A stretch of DNA of 64,000 nucleotides from Panax quinquefolius (GCA_020205615.1 CM035163.1:135751575-135815574); one strand, 5' to 3'; positions 37,391 through 50,178 are shown, counted from the first letter of the stretch. Numbers and translations are program-made. Notes: generated by a model not told the origin, from the letters alone.

Positions 37391-38444
37391 TCAATAATCA
37401 GGATAATGTGTAACATGAAGGCAATAATCCTCAGGTAAATAACAACAACAATCAAATGATGAACAACAGGATGTTTAGAGACTTTATGCAATTCATGTAA
37501 CATCAGGTAAGAGAGACTCCTCTTCAAAATATAGGTGGAAATAATGGCAACCCACGACGGTCACCGCATTAAGCGATTCAAGGCTGGGACCACGGAGTTT
37601 TTGGAGAGCCAAAACCACTTAAGGCGGAGACGTGGATAAAACAGATCTACAAGATATTTGATGTCTTGGGATGCTCTGAGGAGCAAAAGGTTCCCTTTTC
37701 CACAATCATGTTGCGAGCAGAGGCAGATTACTGGTGGGAATCTATAAAGCGTACTCAACCTACCGCACTGAAGATGACTTGGGAGAAGTTCTAAGAATTG
37801 TTCAACGACAAGTATTTTCCCGAAAGTATTCGTCACATGAAAGAGGTAGAGTTCATCAAGCTGGAGCAAAACAACATGACTATGTCGCAGTACGAAGTTA
37901 AGTTTTTTGAGTTGTCCCGATTTGCGTACCATTTTGTTGATAATGAGGAGAGAATGACGCGAATGTTTCTAAGAGGTTTGAAACTTGAGATACGTCAATA
38001 TCTTATCTCTCATAAATTGTGTTTGTATTCAGATGTTGTTAATAGGGCTCAGATATTGGAGCGCGATAATGAGTCAACCCAACCAAAAGAGAGCAGACGA
38101 CAAAATGATAATAACAGTGAAAACAGTCATCGAAGCGGTGACAATAAGCATGGAAGGAATCAACATGCCAGAAATGGTAACCACTTCGGTGGTAATCATG
38201 GCCAAAACAATAAGAATGGACATTTCAAGAAGAGGAGATTCAACAATGATGGAAAGACGTCAGCATCAGCACCCGTTGTTAAGGAAGGAAAACGACCACC
38301 TATCATATACTTCAAATGCGGAGGGGAGGGACATATCAGATCAAACTGTCCACAGTCTTCTAAGGTAAGTTTTAGTTGTGGAAAAGACGGTTGCATAGCT
38401 CGATTTTTTCCTGTAGCGAAATCAAGTCCAGATGGGACGGTGAC

Positions 38445-40831
38445 TGTGACGCCCCCAAAATTAGGTATACGTCACCCATCTTGGGTCGCCACTTACATGG
38501 TACATAAATTCAAATACAACTTACTAATATAATTGTCGTATACAATACGACATAAAGCGTGAGTTTGAATACAAATATTATACTAGATATTATACAAACT
38601 CAAAAGGAGTCCTCATTACAACTATTATCACACTATTTCACGAATAGTGAGGACTACTAATGCTATCCTCTAAACCATTACTCCGTTCCCAGGCTTCGTC
38701 CAGTTATGTTCTCATTTCACAAGAGAACGGTGAAAGAAAGGGTGAGCTCAACTAGCCCAAAGAAGAAATATTATGACTAAGATAATGCAGAATAAATTAT
38801 CATTAACCTTCAACAAATGTTAAACCGATAAAATACAATAGACAACAAGTTTAAGCTGCAACGGAATAAGCAATCCATTAAAAGAGTCAGTAGAAAATAA
38901 AATCTACTATCTTTTATGATTTAAAAGGTTTTTCATCATCTTTATATATTTGAGACTCAACTTTAATGAATAAACCACAATATCTAATCATCCCTGTACT
39001 ACGCTGGTCAAAGATTTTCATCAAATTATCAATGGTCATGACTATCTTAGAATCACCCCGGTCATAATCATACCAAAACTATCCACCTTCGCATTACATG
39101 TGCCCATCGAGGACTTTTGTCACATCATTTATATCAAGCCGTGATTATTATACAAGAATGATCCCCGGTCATAATCATACTAAGTTCATCTATGCACGTA
39201 AGCCAAAAGATAACATAATATAACATGAGGATGATGACAATAACATAATAATTCAATAAAACAAGTTCAAGAATTATTTTATCCGAGGAATTAAGAACGC
39301 CCAAATTGTCAACAATCTTGTTTTGTAGAGTAAAATTCAAGAATGATCGGAAGAATATTTCCATGAAAAGATCTTTGGATGAAACGCAAATATCGAGGAT
39401 ATTCTACTAATTTCATGGAGTATAGAAGTCAAAGTTTTAACCAATTTGGGTATAATAAAGAATGGAATAACAAAGGAAATCACCATACATGCAGATTCAG
39501 ATGTAAAAGTTATTCTACGTAATAATAATAACGGAACAAAGTCGGTGAAATTAATAACGCAAGCAGGATGATCCAATGAATAATAAATGTTGAATAATAA
39601 TAAACAATGGAACCGGTCGGTGTAAAACACACGCACGAGGATATTCCAATGAGAATAATAAATGCGGAATAATAAACAATGGAACCGTGTCCGGTAAAAA
39701 CACACGTACGTGATATTCCAATGAGAATAATAAAGAATGGAATAATGAGAAGAAGATCACCAAGTATAGGGGATTTAGCGTATCTGATTATTCCAATGAA
39801 TAAATAAGAATGAAATAATATAAGGATTTCACCAAGTATAGGGTATCTGCCGCGTATCACGAAGTTATGTATAGGGTATGCCACTTTTAGAGTTATTCCA
39901 ACGAGAATAATAATGAATGGAATAATGAAGTTCTCTTCATGAATAAGAAGAATAACACCCCTTACGGTACAACAAATAATACCCCTTACCTTAGAAGAAC
40001 CTGAATATTGGCAAGGTGAAGTAAGAATACTTTTCTTCTTTTCTCTATAGTTTCTCTCTCAGAGTTTGAGTGAATTCGTAAGAAAATAATGAAGGAATGA
40101 GCTTCTATTTATAGGAAAATAGAATGCATAGTAATTAATCCATAAGCGGTCAGATTGATTTACATTAATCGGACGGTCCATATTTAAAGCAAAATCTTTT
40201 AAATAAAATATAATATATTCTATTTATATAAAAACATTTTACTATGCAAACACTACGCAACACTATGCAAAAACACTATGCATAATAAAATATAATATAT
40301 TCTATTTATGAATAACTTTAATAAAGTATTACATTTTTATATAAAAGATGTTTACGCTTTTATTACGTTAATAATCTGAATAAAACAAAAGCGTCATTAT
40401 CATTATAATAATTCATATTATTAATCGACAATAATGGAATCAAATGAGTGACTTCTCACATAAGCATCGATAATCAATACTGGTGTCTACTTGCAACCAC
40501 ACGTGACATCGTACTTTTTACTACCGAGTAGTTCAACAATATCAGCGGTAAAACTTCCGCCGTTATTTTGATAAAATATTTTTATGCGTTTTCTCAATCA
40601 AAATAATAATTACATTAATAAGGTCCACCAATGATTGAGTAGTTGCATACGAATATTCCCCGTTAAACAAGAATATTCGGAACCAATCGAATATAATATA
40701 ACCACTTGCATACTTTTGCAAAATTTATAAATACTACCCACAACTATAATATTATCTCAAATTCACACCATAATATTAAAAATTATTTAAACAAAATTTA
40801 AATCATTATTAATAAAATCTGGGGTCTCACA
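38445..40831 (-). repeat. 3' LTR of element J (minus strand)
   Basis: On the minus strand it begins TGTGAGACCCC at 40831 and ends GGGGGCGTCACA at 38445. TATA complement 40106-40113, hairpin array 39960-39470. It is colinear with the 5' LTR 51294-53694. Confidence 0.92.
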
Positions 40832-40843
40832 ATCTCCCTCCTT
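40832..40843 (-). other. Polypurine tract of element J
   Basis: AAGGAGGGAGAT on the minus strand, adjoining the 3' LTR. It is the same tract as in element A. Confidence 0.85.
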
Positions 40844-41269
40844 ATGGAATTTAGCCCTCGAAATTAGAGTACGATACTGGTATGATAAGAGGTGAGGATA
40901 CCTTGAATACCTTTATCGTAAAAAAATATTAAATTCATCTTCGCAATAATCCATTTAAAGATATCAATTCATCTTTGCACTCACAGCCAAAGATATATCA
41001 ACTGTAAAACCAATAATCTTTGAGGCAGCGACTTAATAGTATCACGACCACGAATTATCCATGCACCAATGGCCGAGGATATTCGTATTTTCAATTATGG
41101 TCATGATTATACCAAGAATAATCCTTGGTCATAATCATACCAAGTCTATCAATGCACTACTACCAAAGATGACTTTTACCACATCCAGTGAATTAATATT
41201 TCATTCTTTGAGACTCAAATTTCGATAATTAATTCATATCATCGAATCATCCCCGCACTACTGTGCCAA

Positions 41270-41935
41270 GGATATTCATTAGTATCACGACCACGAATTA
41301 TCTATGCACCTATCGGCCGAGGATATTCGTGTTTTCGATTCTGATCCATGATTATACCGGAATAATCATTGGTCGTAATTATACCAAGTCTATCAATGCA
41401 CTACTACCAAAGATGACTTTTACCACATCCATGAATTAATATTTCATTCTTCGAGACTCAAATTTCAATAATTAATCCATATCATCGAATCATCCCGCAC
41501 TGTGCCAATGATATTCATTAGTATCACGACCACGAATTATCCATGCACTACTACCAAAGATAATCGTGTATTCATTAATATCACGACCACAAATTATCCA
41601 TGCACTATGGCCAAAGATAATCGTGTATTCATTAGTATCACGACCATAAATTATCCATGTACTACTACCAAAGATAATCGTGTATTCATTAAGTATACTA
41701 CCACAAATTATCCATACCACTACTACCAAAGATAATCGTGTATTCATTAGTATCACGACCACAAATTATCCATGCACTACTACCAAAGATAATCGTGTAT
41801 TCATTAGATATCATTACCACGAATTATCCATGCACTACTACCAAAGATAATCGTGTATTCATTAAGTATCACGACCACAAATTATCCATGCACTACTACC
41901 AAAGATAATCGTGTTTTCAATTACGGTTATGATTA
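41270..41935 (-). repeat. 57-bp minisatellite of element J
   Basis: At least seven copies with high identity (best part 41515-41910). The plus-strand unit reads CATTAGTATCACGACCACAA, then ATTATCCATGCACTACTACC, then AAAGATAATCGTGTATT. It is the same array as 5761-6110 of element A, expanded. Because 57 is divisible by three, both strands stay open for 77-90 codons. I regard these ORFs as by-products. Confidence 0.9.
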
Positions 41936-41939
41936 TACC

Positions 41940-43260
41940 CGAAACAATCCTCAGTCATAATCATACCAAGTCCATCTATGCACTACTGAGGCCATGTAGA
42001 TGACTTTCAACATAATATAAACATGAGGATAATGATATAAAGAATCAATCAAATGAGATAAAGGATAAATATTAAACATTTATAATATAATTTATCCAGA
42101 TTCAAGAATATCCCCATGTTATCAATCACTTAATAATCTCATAATCTAATATCATTAATATTATAACAATATTTTAATCACTTCTTAAATTTATAAACAA
42201 TTTATCTCAATTGTTTACGCTTTACCATATAATGCATTTAATCATTCAAAATGCCATACTCATAAGATATCATCACCAATTATCAAATCCTCATAAAAAA
42301 AAAAAAAAAAAATGCATATACTACTATATAGGATTCTCAGCCATAAAATCCTATTTTCAACTTTCATACTTCACATACCATATTTAACTCATATGTTCAG
42401 AATTAAACTATTTTCATGAAAAATACCAAATCAGTCCCAAAAATATTTTTTTTCGGGATTTAGCATAATATAGTCCCATAATGAAAATATATTTTTTCTA
42501 ATTTTAAAATTCATTTACTATTTTCAAAAATCAATTTCTAATTAATTCCTTGAGAAATTTGCTACCTCAAGTTTAACTCCAAAAATTTCCAAATCTTGGC
42601 AGGACCTTACACATGTTAATGTGAGCATCCAGTTTAAATTTTATGGTCATCTGAGTTATAGAACTCCCGGTTATAGCTTTTTTTATGGAGGAAAAACCTA
42701 AATATTGAAATAGTCATAACTTGCTCATTTTAAGTCGAATGAGCTCATTTTTTGGACAGGAGGTACTTTATACCATATACCTTCATGTCCCAAAAGGCCA
42801 GAATTTTTCTCATAATTTACGTGGCGAAACAGCCCCTCTAAAATCATGGCAAAGCCTTTTTTGGTTTTTTGCAGCTTTGCACTCCTTTGCTAAAATCAGT
42901 CCACACAAAAATCTACAACACCTTTTCTAGTAATTCCACTTGGATTAGTTAGGTAACTCATAGATCTAACTCTAGGACTTGACCACACTCAAAAATTCAA
43001 AATATAATAGGAGATATGGTCAATTGAATTTCATATTACGCTTTTTCACCAAAATCGATTTTCAACTCTTTGTGATTTCTAAGAAACTTTCATGTTTTCA
43101 CATAATAACCAACATAACTCATCATAACACTTACTAATACTTCATATACCCATGATTTTCATTAGTCCAATGCTTTTATTATGACTTTCATCATAATCCT
43201 CGTAAAATGATCATTTTAGTTGAAGAAATATTTGAGGGTTTAAGAAATGAGTTTTTGTCT
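41940..43260 (-). other. Non-coding internal block of element J
   Basis: Inverted equivalent of 4440-5700 in element A, including words such as AGGTCCTGTCAAGATTTGG-like sequence and the GCTTTACC/AAACAATTTATC region. A poly(A) of about 17 lies at 42295-42312. No coding signal. Confidence 0.72.
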
Positions 43261-43485
43261 TTGAGGTCAATACAAAATTCGATTTCACGTTCTAGGTAGG
43301 CTAGAAGTCTTCAAGAATACGCCAAGAAATTTATTAATGATAGAAATATCATTCAAAATCATTACTCTCGTCAAGACTTGGATAAGACGTCACATTAATA
43401 CCAATCTGTGACTTCTATCCCTTAACACGGATAAGACTCACAATGATACCTATCAACTTGCCATCTTGATCACGACGTCGCTTAC

Positions 43486-44327
43486 TGAAAAAGACGCATG
43501 CGTGAGGTGGTCGTCGCCGATCGCTTTCAAAGACAGGTTGTTGGGTGAATTGCTTGCAACACCTTAACCCCTCGCCTATATGTAGACGGTAATTTTGGTA
43601 CAATTGTCTCGCGTTCGAATTTCTGCGTTGAATGGACACCAACGACACCTTGACCCTCGCTTATATTGAAGCGGTAATCTCAAGACAATCGACGATTGAT
43701 GCGTAGAAGACGCCACACACAACTATGAATTGTTGTATGATAAGTCAAATTGAATCTCAAAGAAATAACTAAGAAAAATACTTAGGAATTCTTCAAAGAA
43801 CCAAAAGTAGAGAATAACCTCACAAATATATTGAATAATGAATAATGATAATGTGTCATATTACATCAACTCTTGCACCTCTATTTATACTACTCAAAAC
43901 AATCCAAATCCTAATAGAAATTTATAAACTATAACCCTAATTCTATAAGAAAATAGAAGTCAATTTGGAAAAGAAGTCAATATTCAATTTGGAAAAGGAA
44001 TTTAATTAAAAAGAAATCCTAATTACAATAGAATTTAAAATTAAGAATCCAAATAAAATCCTTCATCATGGGATTTTCATAATACCCTTTCAGTAAGTAA
44101 ATATGTCGATTTTGTTAAGAAGATTAAAATTGGGCTTGTATTAAATTGACCCAAATTAATGTCTCATGTTCTTTTGCCTCCTCTTCGATTTTCTTACGTT
44201 AGCTTCAAATTTCAAACATCTTGGATCAATCCATCGAGACTTTGTTTGAACCTCTTTGTTCTAGCCTTGCTTGATCCCCACGCCCCTTTAGTCTTGCTTT
44301 GAATCCACGCATGTCACGTCCTCATCA
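43486..44327 (-). repeat. 3' LTR of element K
   Basis: On the minus strand it begins TGATGAGGACGTGACATGCG at 44327. It shares with the other LTR the words GTGAGGTGGTCGTCGCCGATC and GACAGGTTGTTGGGTGAATT on the plus strand. The left boundary is uncertain by about 10 bp. Confidence 0.83.
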
Positions 44328-44339
44328 TTCTCTCCTCTT
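44328..44339 (-). other. Polypurine tract of element K
   Basis: AAGAGGAGAGAA on the minus strand, next to the 3' LTR. Confidence 0.7.
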
Positions 44340-44344
44340 GAAAA

Positions 44345-45300
44345 GGATTTGTCCTCAAATCGTCACCTACATCAAACGGACTTAGATCAAGAACGTTAAA
44401 TGTAGCACTAACATTATACTCACCGGCAAATCCAATTTATAGGCATCATCATCGATACGCCGAGAACTTGAAATGGACCATCTCCCCTAAGCAATTTCAA
44501 CGTCTTTGAACGGGAATCTTTCTTTCCGCGATATGTAACCACACCCAATCTCCGGCTCAAAGATCACTTGATGTCGCCCCTTGTTTCGCGTGCTTAATGT
44601 ATTGTTCCGCTTCTCCGCTCAATGTTTAGCCCGCTCTTTCATGAATCGCTTAACAAGATCAGCCTTTTTCGTTCCATCCATGTTAGTATATTCGTAAAAT
44701 GTAACGGTGATAAATCCAACTGTCAAAGGATTAAAACCATATACAATTTCAAATGGAGAAAAATTAGTAGCAGAATGAATGTAATCTGTTATATGCAAAC
44801 TCAACATGTGGTAAACATTCTTCCCATCGCTTGATATTCTTTTTAATGATAGCTCGTAATAATGCCGATAAAGTCCTATTTACTACTTCGGTTTAACCGT
44901 CTGGCCAGGATGACAAGTAAGAGAAAATAACAATTTAGTACCCAATTTACCCCACAAGGTCTTCCAAAATAACTTAAGAACTTTGTATCTCTATCGAAAC
45001 AATAGTTTTAGGCATACCATGCAAACGCACAATCTCCCTAAAGAACAAATCAAAGAATACGAGACGATCATCGCTTTTATGACATGGAATAAAATGTGCC
45101 ATTTTGAAAATCTATCCACGACCACAAATATCGAATCATAACCATGCTTAGACCTAGGTAAACCCAACACAAAGTCCATAGAAAGATCAATCCAAGGTTC
45201 ATTAGAATAGTAATGGCGGCGATACAATCCATGGGGTCGAATACTTAGATTTAGCTTGGCGACAAGTAATACATCTATCACATATTATTTTCTACATCCC
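44345..45300 (-). pseudogene. Integrase of element K, broken
   Basis: The open stretch 44991-45281 has [18 protein letters not shown] followed by [15 protein letters not shown], the core with the first catalytic Asp. A later stretch, 44619-44807, has [19 protein letters not shown], the end of the core. The C-terminal part (about 44400-44600) shows a KERFPF and DDDAYKLDLP pattern typical of Ty3 integrases. Frameshifts interrupt the second catalytic region. Role: inserts element cDNA into the host genome. Confidence 0.85.
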
Positions 45301-45369
45301 TTTTCATACGAGGCCAATAAAATGTTCTTTTAAAACAAAGAAAAGTTTTATCAACACCAAAATGTCCCA

Positions 45370-45990
45370 TTAAACCGCTTCTACGTGATTCCCTAACCAA
45401 CAACTCACATGAAAGAACATGCAGAATACATAGTTTATTTTCTCAAACAAGAATCCATCAACTCTAAAGTATTTACCCACAACATTCTTTTCACAAGTTT
45501 TAAACTCTTTCACCAAATCAAGGTCATTATCATATAACTCTTTAATTCGCTCAAACCCAAGCAATTTCAGATCAAGAGTATTTAACAAAACATACCTGCG
45601 AGACAAAGCATCCGCAACGACGACGCTCTCCTTACCTTGCTTATATCGAAACATATGGAAATGTCTCGATAAATTCCATCCATCGTGCATGTCTTTTGTT
45701 CAACTTGTGTTGACCTTCAAATATTTCAATGATTCATGATCGGTGTGGATCACAAACTCCTTAGGCCACAAGTAATGTTGCCATGTCTCCAAGGCTCTAA
45801 CCAAAGCGCACATCTCTTCATTATATGTAGGATAGTTCAAAGTCGCCCCACTCAACTTTTCGCTAAAATACGCCAATCGGTTTTCCTTCTTGCATCAACA
45901 TGCTCCAATCCCTAAACCTCAAGCATCACACTCAATCTCAAAAGTTTTAGCAAAGTTAGTTAAAATAAGTAAAGGAGCATTTGTCAATTT
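45370..45990 (-). pseudogene. RNase H region of element K
   Basis: The minus strand has [16 protein letters not shown] (about 45715-45765). Then come the [20 protein letters not shown] and LSRRYVLLNTLDLKLLGF stretches in the open reading 45370-45690. These match the usual end of Ty3 RNase H and the spacer before integrase. One frame change separates the two parts. Confidence 0.82.
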
Positions 45991-45999
45991 ATCCTTAAT

Positions 46000-46990
46000 C
46001 AAATTAAATGCTTTTTCCTGCTCATCACCCCACTGAAGCCCACACTTTTCTTGATGACCTCTTGGCCAATGGTGTCAGAATTTCACTAAAAATTCGAACA
46101 AAGCGTCAGAGAAACTTCATGAGTCCATGAAAGCTTCAGATTGACTCACATTGGTTGGACTCTACCAATCCGTGATCGCACGTATTTTCTCCTCATCAAC
46201 TGGACTCGTGAACTCACAACAAAGCCAAGAAAAACAATTCTATCCAACAAAACGTGCATTTCTCCATGTTAAGAAATAACTTTTCTTTCCTAAGTACATC
46301 TAAAACAGATTTTAAATGCAATGCATGATCTTCAAGTTTTTGCTATAAATCAAGATATCATCAAAATAAACTACTTACAAATTTTCCAATGAATGGACGA
46401 AAACATGGTTCATTAATCTCATGAAAGTGCTCTTGCATTAGTTAAACCAAAAGGTAATACTAACCATTCATAAAGACCAGATTTAGTTTTAAACGCTGTT
46501 TTCCATTCATCACCCTCTTGCATTCTAATTTGATGATAACCACTTTTTAAATCAATTTTTGAAAATATGCAAGACCCATGTAATTCATCTAATATGTCAT
46601 CTAAACGAGGAATGGGATGTCGATATTTTACCGTAATGTTATTTATTCGTCGACAATCGATGCACATCCTCCATTTTCCATCCTTTTTAAGACTAGATCA
46701 CCGAATCGCATATGGGCTCATACTTTCTCTCACGAATCCTTTCTCCATCACCGTTAACTTGCCTTTCAGAACTCCTTCGCTTCTGGATTACTCCGATAAG
46801 TCGGACGGTTTGGAATCGTCGCATGACCGGAACAAAATCAATTTGATGCTCAATTCCCGAATCAGTGGTAGTCCATGAGGAAGCTCCTCGAAATACATCT
46901 TTGAATTCTCAGAAGAGAGATGAAACAACACCAGCAAAGAATCATTAGCGTTAGTAGTCAAAAAAGCGCCTTTTATATCAAGTAAAATCA
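46000..46990 (-). pseudogene. Reverse transcriptase of element K, broken
   Basis: The open reading 46419-46667 begins [20 protein letters not shown], with the RT motif 2-4 region ([22 protein letters not shown]). The catalytic box YFDD is at 46357-46368 within VVYFDDILIYSKN, in another frame. Upstream motif 1 lies around 46690-46760. It copies element RNA into cDNA. Frame breaks make this copy inactive. Confidence 0.88.
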
Positions 46991-47410
46991 TAGTTGTTTA
47001 GAAATCAAAGCTCTTCTCACATCACTCTTTTTGCCAAGATATTTTTTTTTTTCTTCTTTCTTTTTCTCTTTCTTTTTTTTTTTTTTCTTCTTGATTTTTC
47101 TTTTCTTCACTCTCTTTTCTTTGTACATAATTTTTCGCAAATGAATTTGATCTTCATGTACTTGTTGTGGTGACAAAGGACGAAAGAGATCTTCTTCTTT
47201 GTCGTGAAACGAATGAATATACGCTGTAAACCCGCCATGTTGAACCTCCTATCAAACCGCCATGGTCTACCAACAATATATGTCCCGCCTCGCATGGGCA
47301 CCACATCACACAATACCTCATCAATATACCGACCAATAAGAAATGGAACTAACACTGCTTGGTTACTTTAATGTCTCAGATTATCATTGAGCCATCGCAA
47401 ACGATATTTA
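46991..47410 (-). pseudogene. Protease C-terminal region and linker of element K
   Basis: Minus-strand 47107-47355 encodes LVPFLIGRYIDEVLCDVVPM and a GRPWRFDRR motif, the well-known CDVVPMxAxHxLLGRPWQxDR stretch that follows the retropepsin core in plant Ty3 elements. It is followed by a lysine-rich linker coded by the pyrimidine-rich tract 47038-47104. The DTG box was not found intact. Confidence 0.75.
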
Positions 47411-47699
47411 CCCATGGATGTTTGGTAGTAGGTAACCCCAATTTCTCCACCATCGTAGTGTTTGCCACATTTCAGACAAAATGCTTCCATCTATAACTCA
47501 CGCAACAAATTTTCCCATTCACAAGACATCGAGTATGAAATAGATTTTCCCATTGCTCACCGCTTCTCCTCCTTAACTCTGTGTACTAAGTGCTCTTCTT
47601 GTAAAAGAATTTCACCATGTATTGCATCCTCACCTATCTCCTCTAATGGTGGCATAGAATCCATGGTGTCGCTTATCTTCCCCTGGCCTCCACATCTCC

Positions 47700-48900
47700 A
47701 TTGTCAAGTAACAACATTTTCCTCTCGATTTGGACATCGCTAGAAATATGTCCCCCGCCTCGACACTTAAAACATACAATATCTCGATTACTTACCAAAA
47801 GAAGGTTGTTCGGCTTTACTTGAGTTTCTGCTTAGTTGATCCTTGCTTGGGTTCCACCTTCGCTTGAACGCACTGCTTTTTTCCTCTCTCGCTTTGCCAA
47901 ATTGGGTCTCCATGATGAACTAGCATTAGATTGTCCTCGTTGTCCTACTCGCCTCTTGAGTTGTTTCTCTATCTTAGTAGCTATATGGACCAGCTTCCTC
48001 CAACTCTAAATAATGTTGTCGCTCAACCAAGTCTCTGCAATCTCCGATTCAATCCTCGCCGAGAACCTAGCCATCGATGTTTCATTGTCTCTCAATCAAG
48101 TTAGCTCGATCCTTCAACATCTCCATCTCCTCGTAATATTCATCCACACTCCGACTTCCCCTGCTTAAGAGTTTGTAAATTACTTAATGATCTCCTCCGT
48201 TGATAGTATGTTGGTACAAACCTCTTTTTCATTATCGCTTTCATCTCCGCCCAAGTTGTAATCCTACGTCATTACACCTTTCTCCGATTAGTCATGCCAA
48301 CCGATCCCACCATATCAATGCATATCCGTAAAATTCGTGAATGGCCGCTTTGACTTTCTTGAGGTCCGAATAGTTGTGATACCAAAGATTCGCTTCCATC
48401 TTGGTTACCCAATCTAAATAAGCCTCGTGGATCACCCGTGCCTTGGAAAGTGGAATCTTCATATTTTATGCTATCCAAATTGCCATCTTCTCTCGTCTCC
48501 GACCTCTTCTTTCCTAAAGCACTCTCCGTGTCTTTGATCGAAAAATTAGATTCACGATCTTCCGCCGCACACTCATCGTCCTCACCGTAAGGGTCTTCCT
48601 TTCTTGCGTCGCTTTGTTGTGTCTCGTCTTGTTTTGCATCCCAAGAGTGTTTTGGGATAGCTCACCCATAGACACCTCATCTCTTCTAATTGTTCTTCAG
48701 ATTTGCTCTATAGTCTTTCTCAATCTCCGATCCCATTCTTTATGCATTGCTTCCATCCGGAATTTCAATTCACCGTCAAGGTTGTTCCTCATGAGTTCCT
48801 TTATCCTTTGAGCTAGACATATTTCCGCAAAATAAGGGTTAGTAGAAAACAGCTTCCTCACCACTCCCCTTACGTGTTTCGCTTCAATCAATGGTCCACT
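47700..48900 (-). pseudogene. Gag of element K, broken
   Basis: The first part, 48697-48891, is a basic, possibly helical N-terminus. 48272-48478 has IKYEDSTFQGTGDPRGLF, the family's FxGxxDPExYLxW gag signature in frame-shifted form. The knuckle near 47745-47790 reads RDIVCFKCRGGGHISSD, CCHC type with the last Cys lost. Frames change several times. Confidence 0.78.
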
Positions 48901-49233
48901 CTGTATACTCTCAATAATTGGCTTTTACCCTCGATTAATCTCACCACTAAGCCTTTTACCTCAAATATATTCTCTAATAGGTTCTTATTGAATTCCCTAG
49001 CAAAATTTTGGTTTTACTAATCAATTCAAATTACTTGTCACGTAAACAAAAATATAGATGGTGTAGTTATCGTAATACCACAAAATCACCGATCGATTGT
49101 CTTGTACCTCTTGTAGGCTTCAGACTCGTAAATTGTAGTCCGCTTCGTAATTGATGATGATGGAACCAGTATGAACTCTTGGTTAGAATTTGATGATTTG
49201 ATGGTGTGCTAAAATTGGGTTAGCATAATAGAA

Positions 49234-49238
<5 letters not shown>

Positions 49239-49264
<26 letters not shown>
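49239..49264. repeat. Poly(T) tract
   Basis: About 26 T in a row in the leader of element K, near the primer site. Confidence 0.95.
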
Positions 49265-49311
49265 GCAATATATATTTCACAAAAAATTAAAGATAAGTAA
49301 CTTGCTAGAAA

Positions 49312-49328
49312 GGCTTAGCTCGATACCA
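49312..49328 (-). other. Primer binding site of element K
   Basis: TGGTATCGAGCTAAGCC on the minus strand, two bases from the 5' LTR (49331). Initiator tRNA-Met type, as in the main family. Confidence 0.82.
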
Positions 49329-49330
49329 AA

Positions 49331-50178
49331 TGATAGACTCCACGGCACGACCAAGGTGAGGTGGTCGTCGCCGATCGCTTTCTAAGACAGGTTGTTGGGT
49401 GAATTGCTTGCAACACCTTAACCCTCGCCTATATGTAGATCGGTAATTTTGGTACAATTGTCGCGTCGAAATTCGCGTTGAATGGACACCAACGACACTT
49501 GACCCCTCGCTTATATCAAGCGGTAATCTCAAGACAATCGATTTATCGATGCAGTAGAAGACGCCCACACACAACTATGAATTGTTGTATGATAAGTCAA
49601 ATCAATCTCAAAGAAATAACTAAGAAAAATACTTAGGAATTCTTCAAAGAACCAAAAGTAGAGAATAACCTCACAAATATATTGAATAATGAATAATGAT
49701 AATGTGTCATATTACATCAACTTGCACCTCTATTTATACTACTCAAAACAATCCAAATCCTAATAGAAATTTATAAACTATAACCCTAGAAATTTGGAAA
49801 AGGAATTTAATTAAAAAGAAATCCTAAAATATAGAAGTCAATTTGGAAAAGGAATTTAATTAAAAAGAAATCCTAATTACAATAGAATTTAAAATTAAGA
49901 ATCCAAATAAAATCCTTCACCATGGGATTTTCATAATACTCTTCAGTAAGTAAATATGTTGACTTTGTTAAGAAGATTAAAATTGGGCTTGTATTAAATT
50001 GACCCAAATTAATGTCTCATGTTCTTTTGCCTCTCTTCGATTTTCTTACGTTAGCTTCAAATTTCAAACATCTTGGATCAATCCATCGAGACTTTGTTTG
50101 AACCTCTTTGTTCTAGCCTTGCTTGATCCCCCACGCCCCTTTAGTCTTGTTTGAATCCACGCGTACGTATTCTCATCG
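49331..50178 (-). repeat. 5' LTR of element K
   Basis: It ends GAGTCTATCA on the minus strand at 49331 and starts near 50178. Compared with the other LTR it has a short internal difference at about 49790-49870, where a 40-60 bp stretch (AAATTTGGAAAAGGAATTTA) is repeated. Each LTR is interrupted by its own small indels. Confidence 0.85.

Larger units (their letters stand above)
34535..38439 (+). pseudogene. Gag of element G, interrupted by solo LTR H
   Basis: The ATG at 34535 starts MTSENVENRNGAHETIESP. H splits it at 34600/37391. Beyond H follow the capsid-type domain (TWIKQIYKIFDVLGCSEEQ, MLRAEADYWWESI at about 37630-37745), an in-frame stop near 37793, and a 244-codon open stretch from 37798. 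That stretch holds ELFNDKYFPESIRH-type capsid sequence, LRGLKLEIRQYL and the basic linker. Two decayed knuckles end it: YFKCGGEGHIRSNC has lost its first Cys, and SFSCGKDGCIARFF has lost two Cys and the His. The tail continues at 53695-53745 behind element J. It is the longest gag reading in the window. Confidence 0.82.
43486..50178 (-). mobile_element. Element K: Ty3/gypsy LTR retrotransposon with pol domains
   Basis: It has direct LTRs of about 845 bp (43486-44327 and 49331-50178), unrelated to the main family. On the minus strand the order is 5' LTR, tRNA-Met primer site, gag with zinc knuckle, protease, reverse transcriptase, RNase H, integrase, polypurine tract, 3' LTR, the normal Ty3/gypsy order. 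Sequence style resembles chromoviruses. I could not see a clear chromodomain. It is broken by stops and frameshifts. No matching target duplication is visible, and about 280 bp of element J are missing at the site. Confidence 0.88.

Noticed and set aside
41490..41762. 90-codon repeat protein on the minus strand (and 77 codons on plus)
   Set aside because: It is open only because the minisatellite unit is 57 bp; both strands are open equally, and the copies in element A are broken.
46988..47176. Lysine-rich 62-codon ORF
   Set aside because: Translation of a pyrimidine-rich tract between protease and reverse transcriptase of element K, a shadow of the pol reading.
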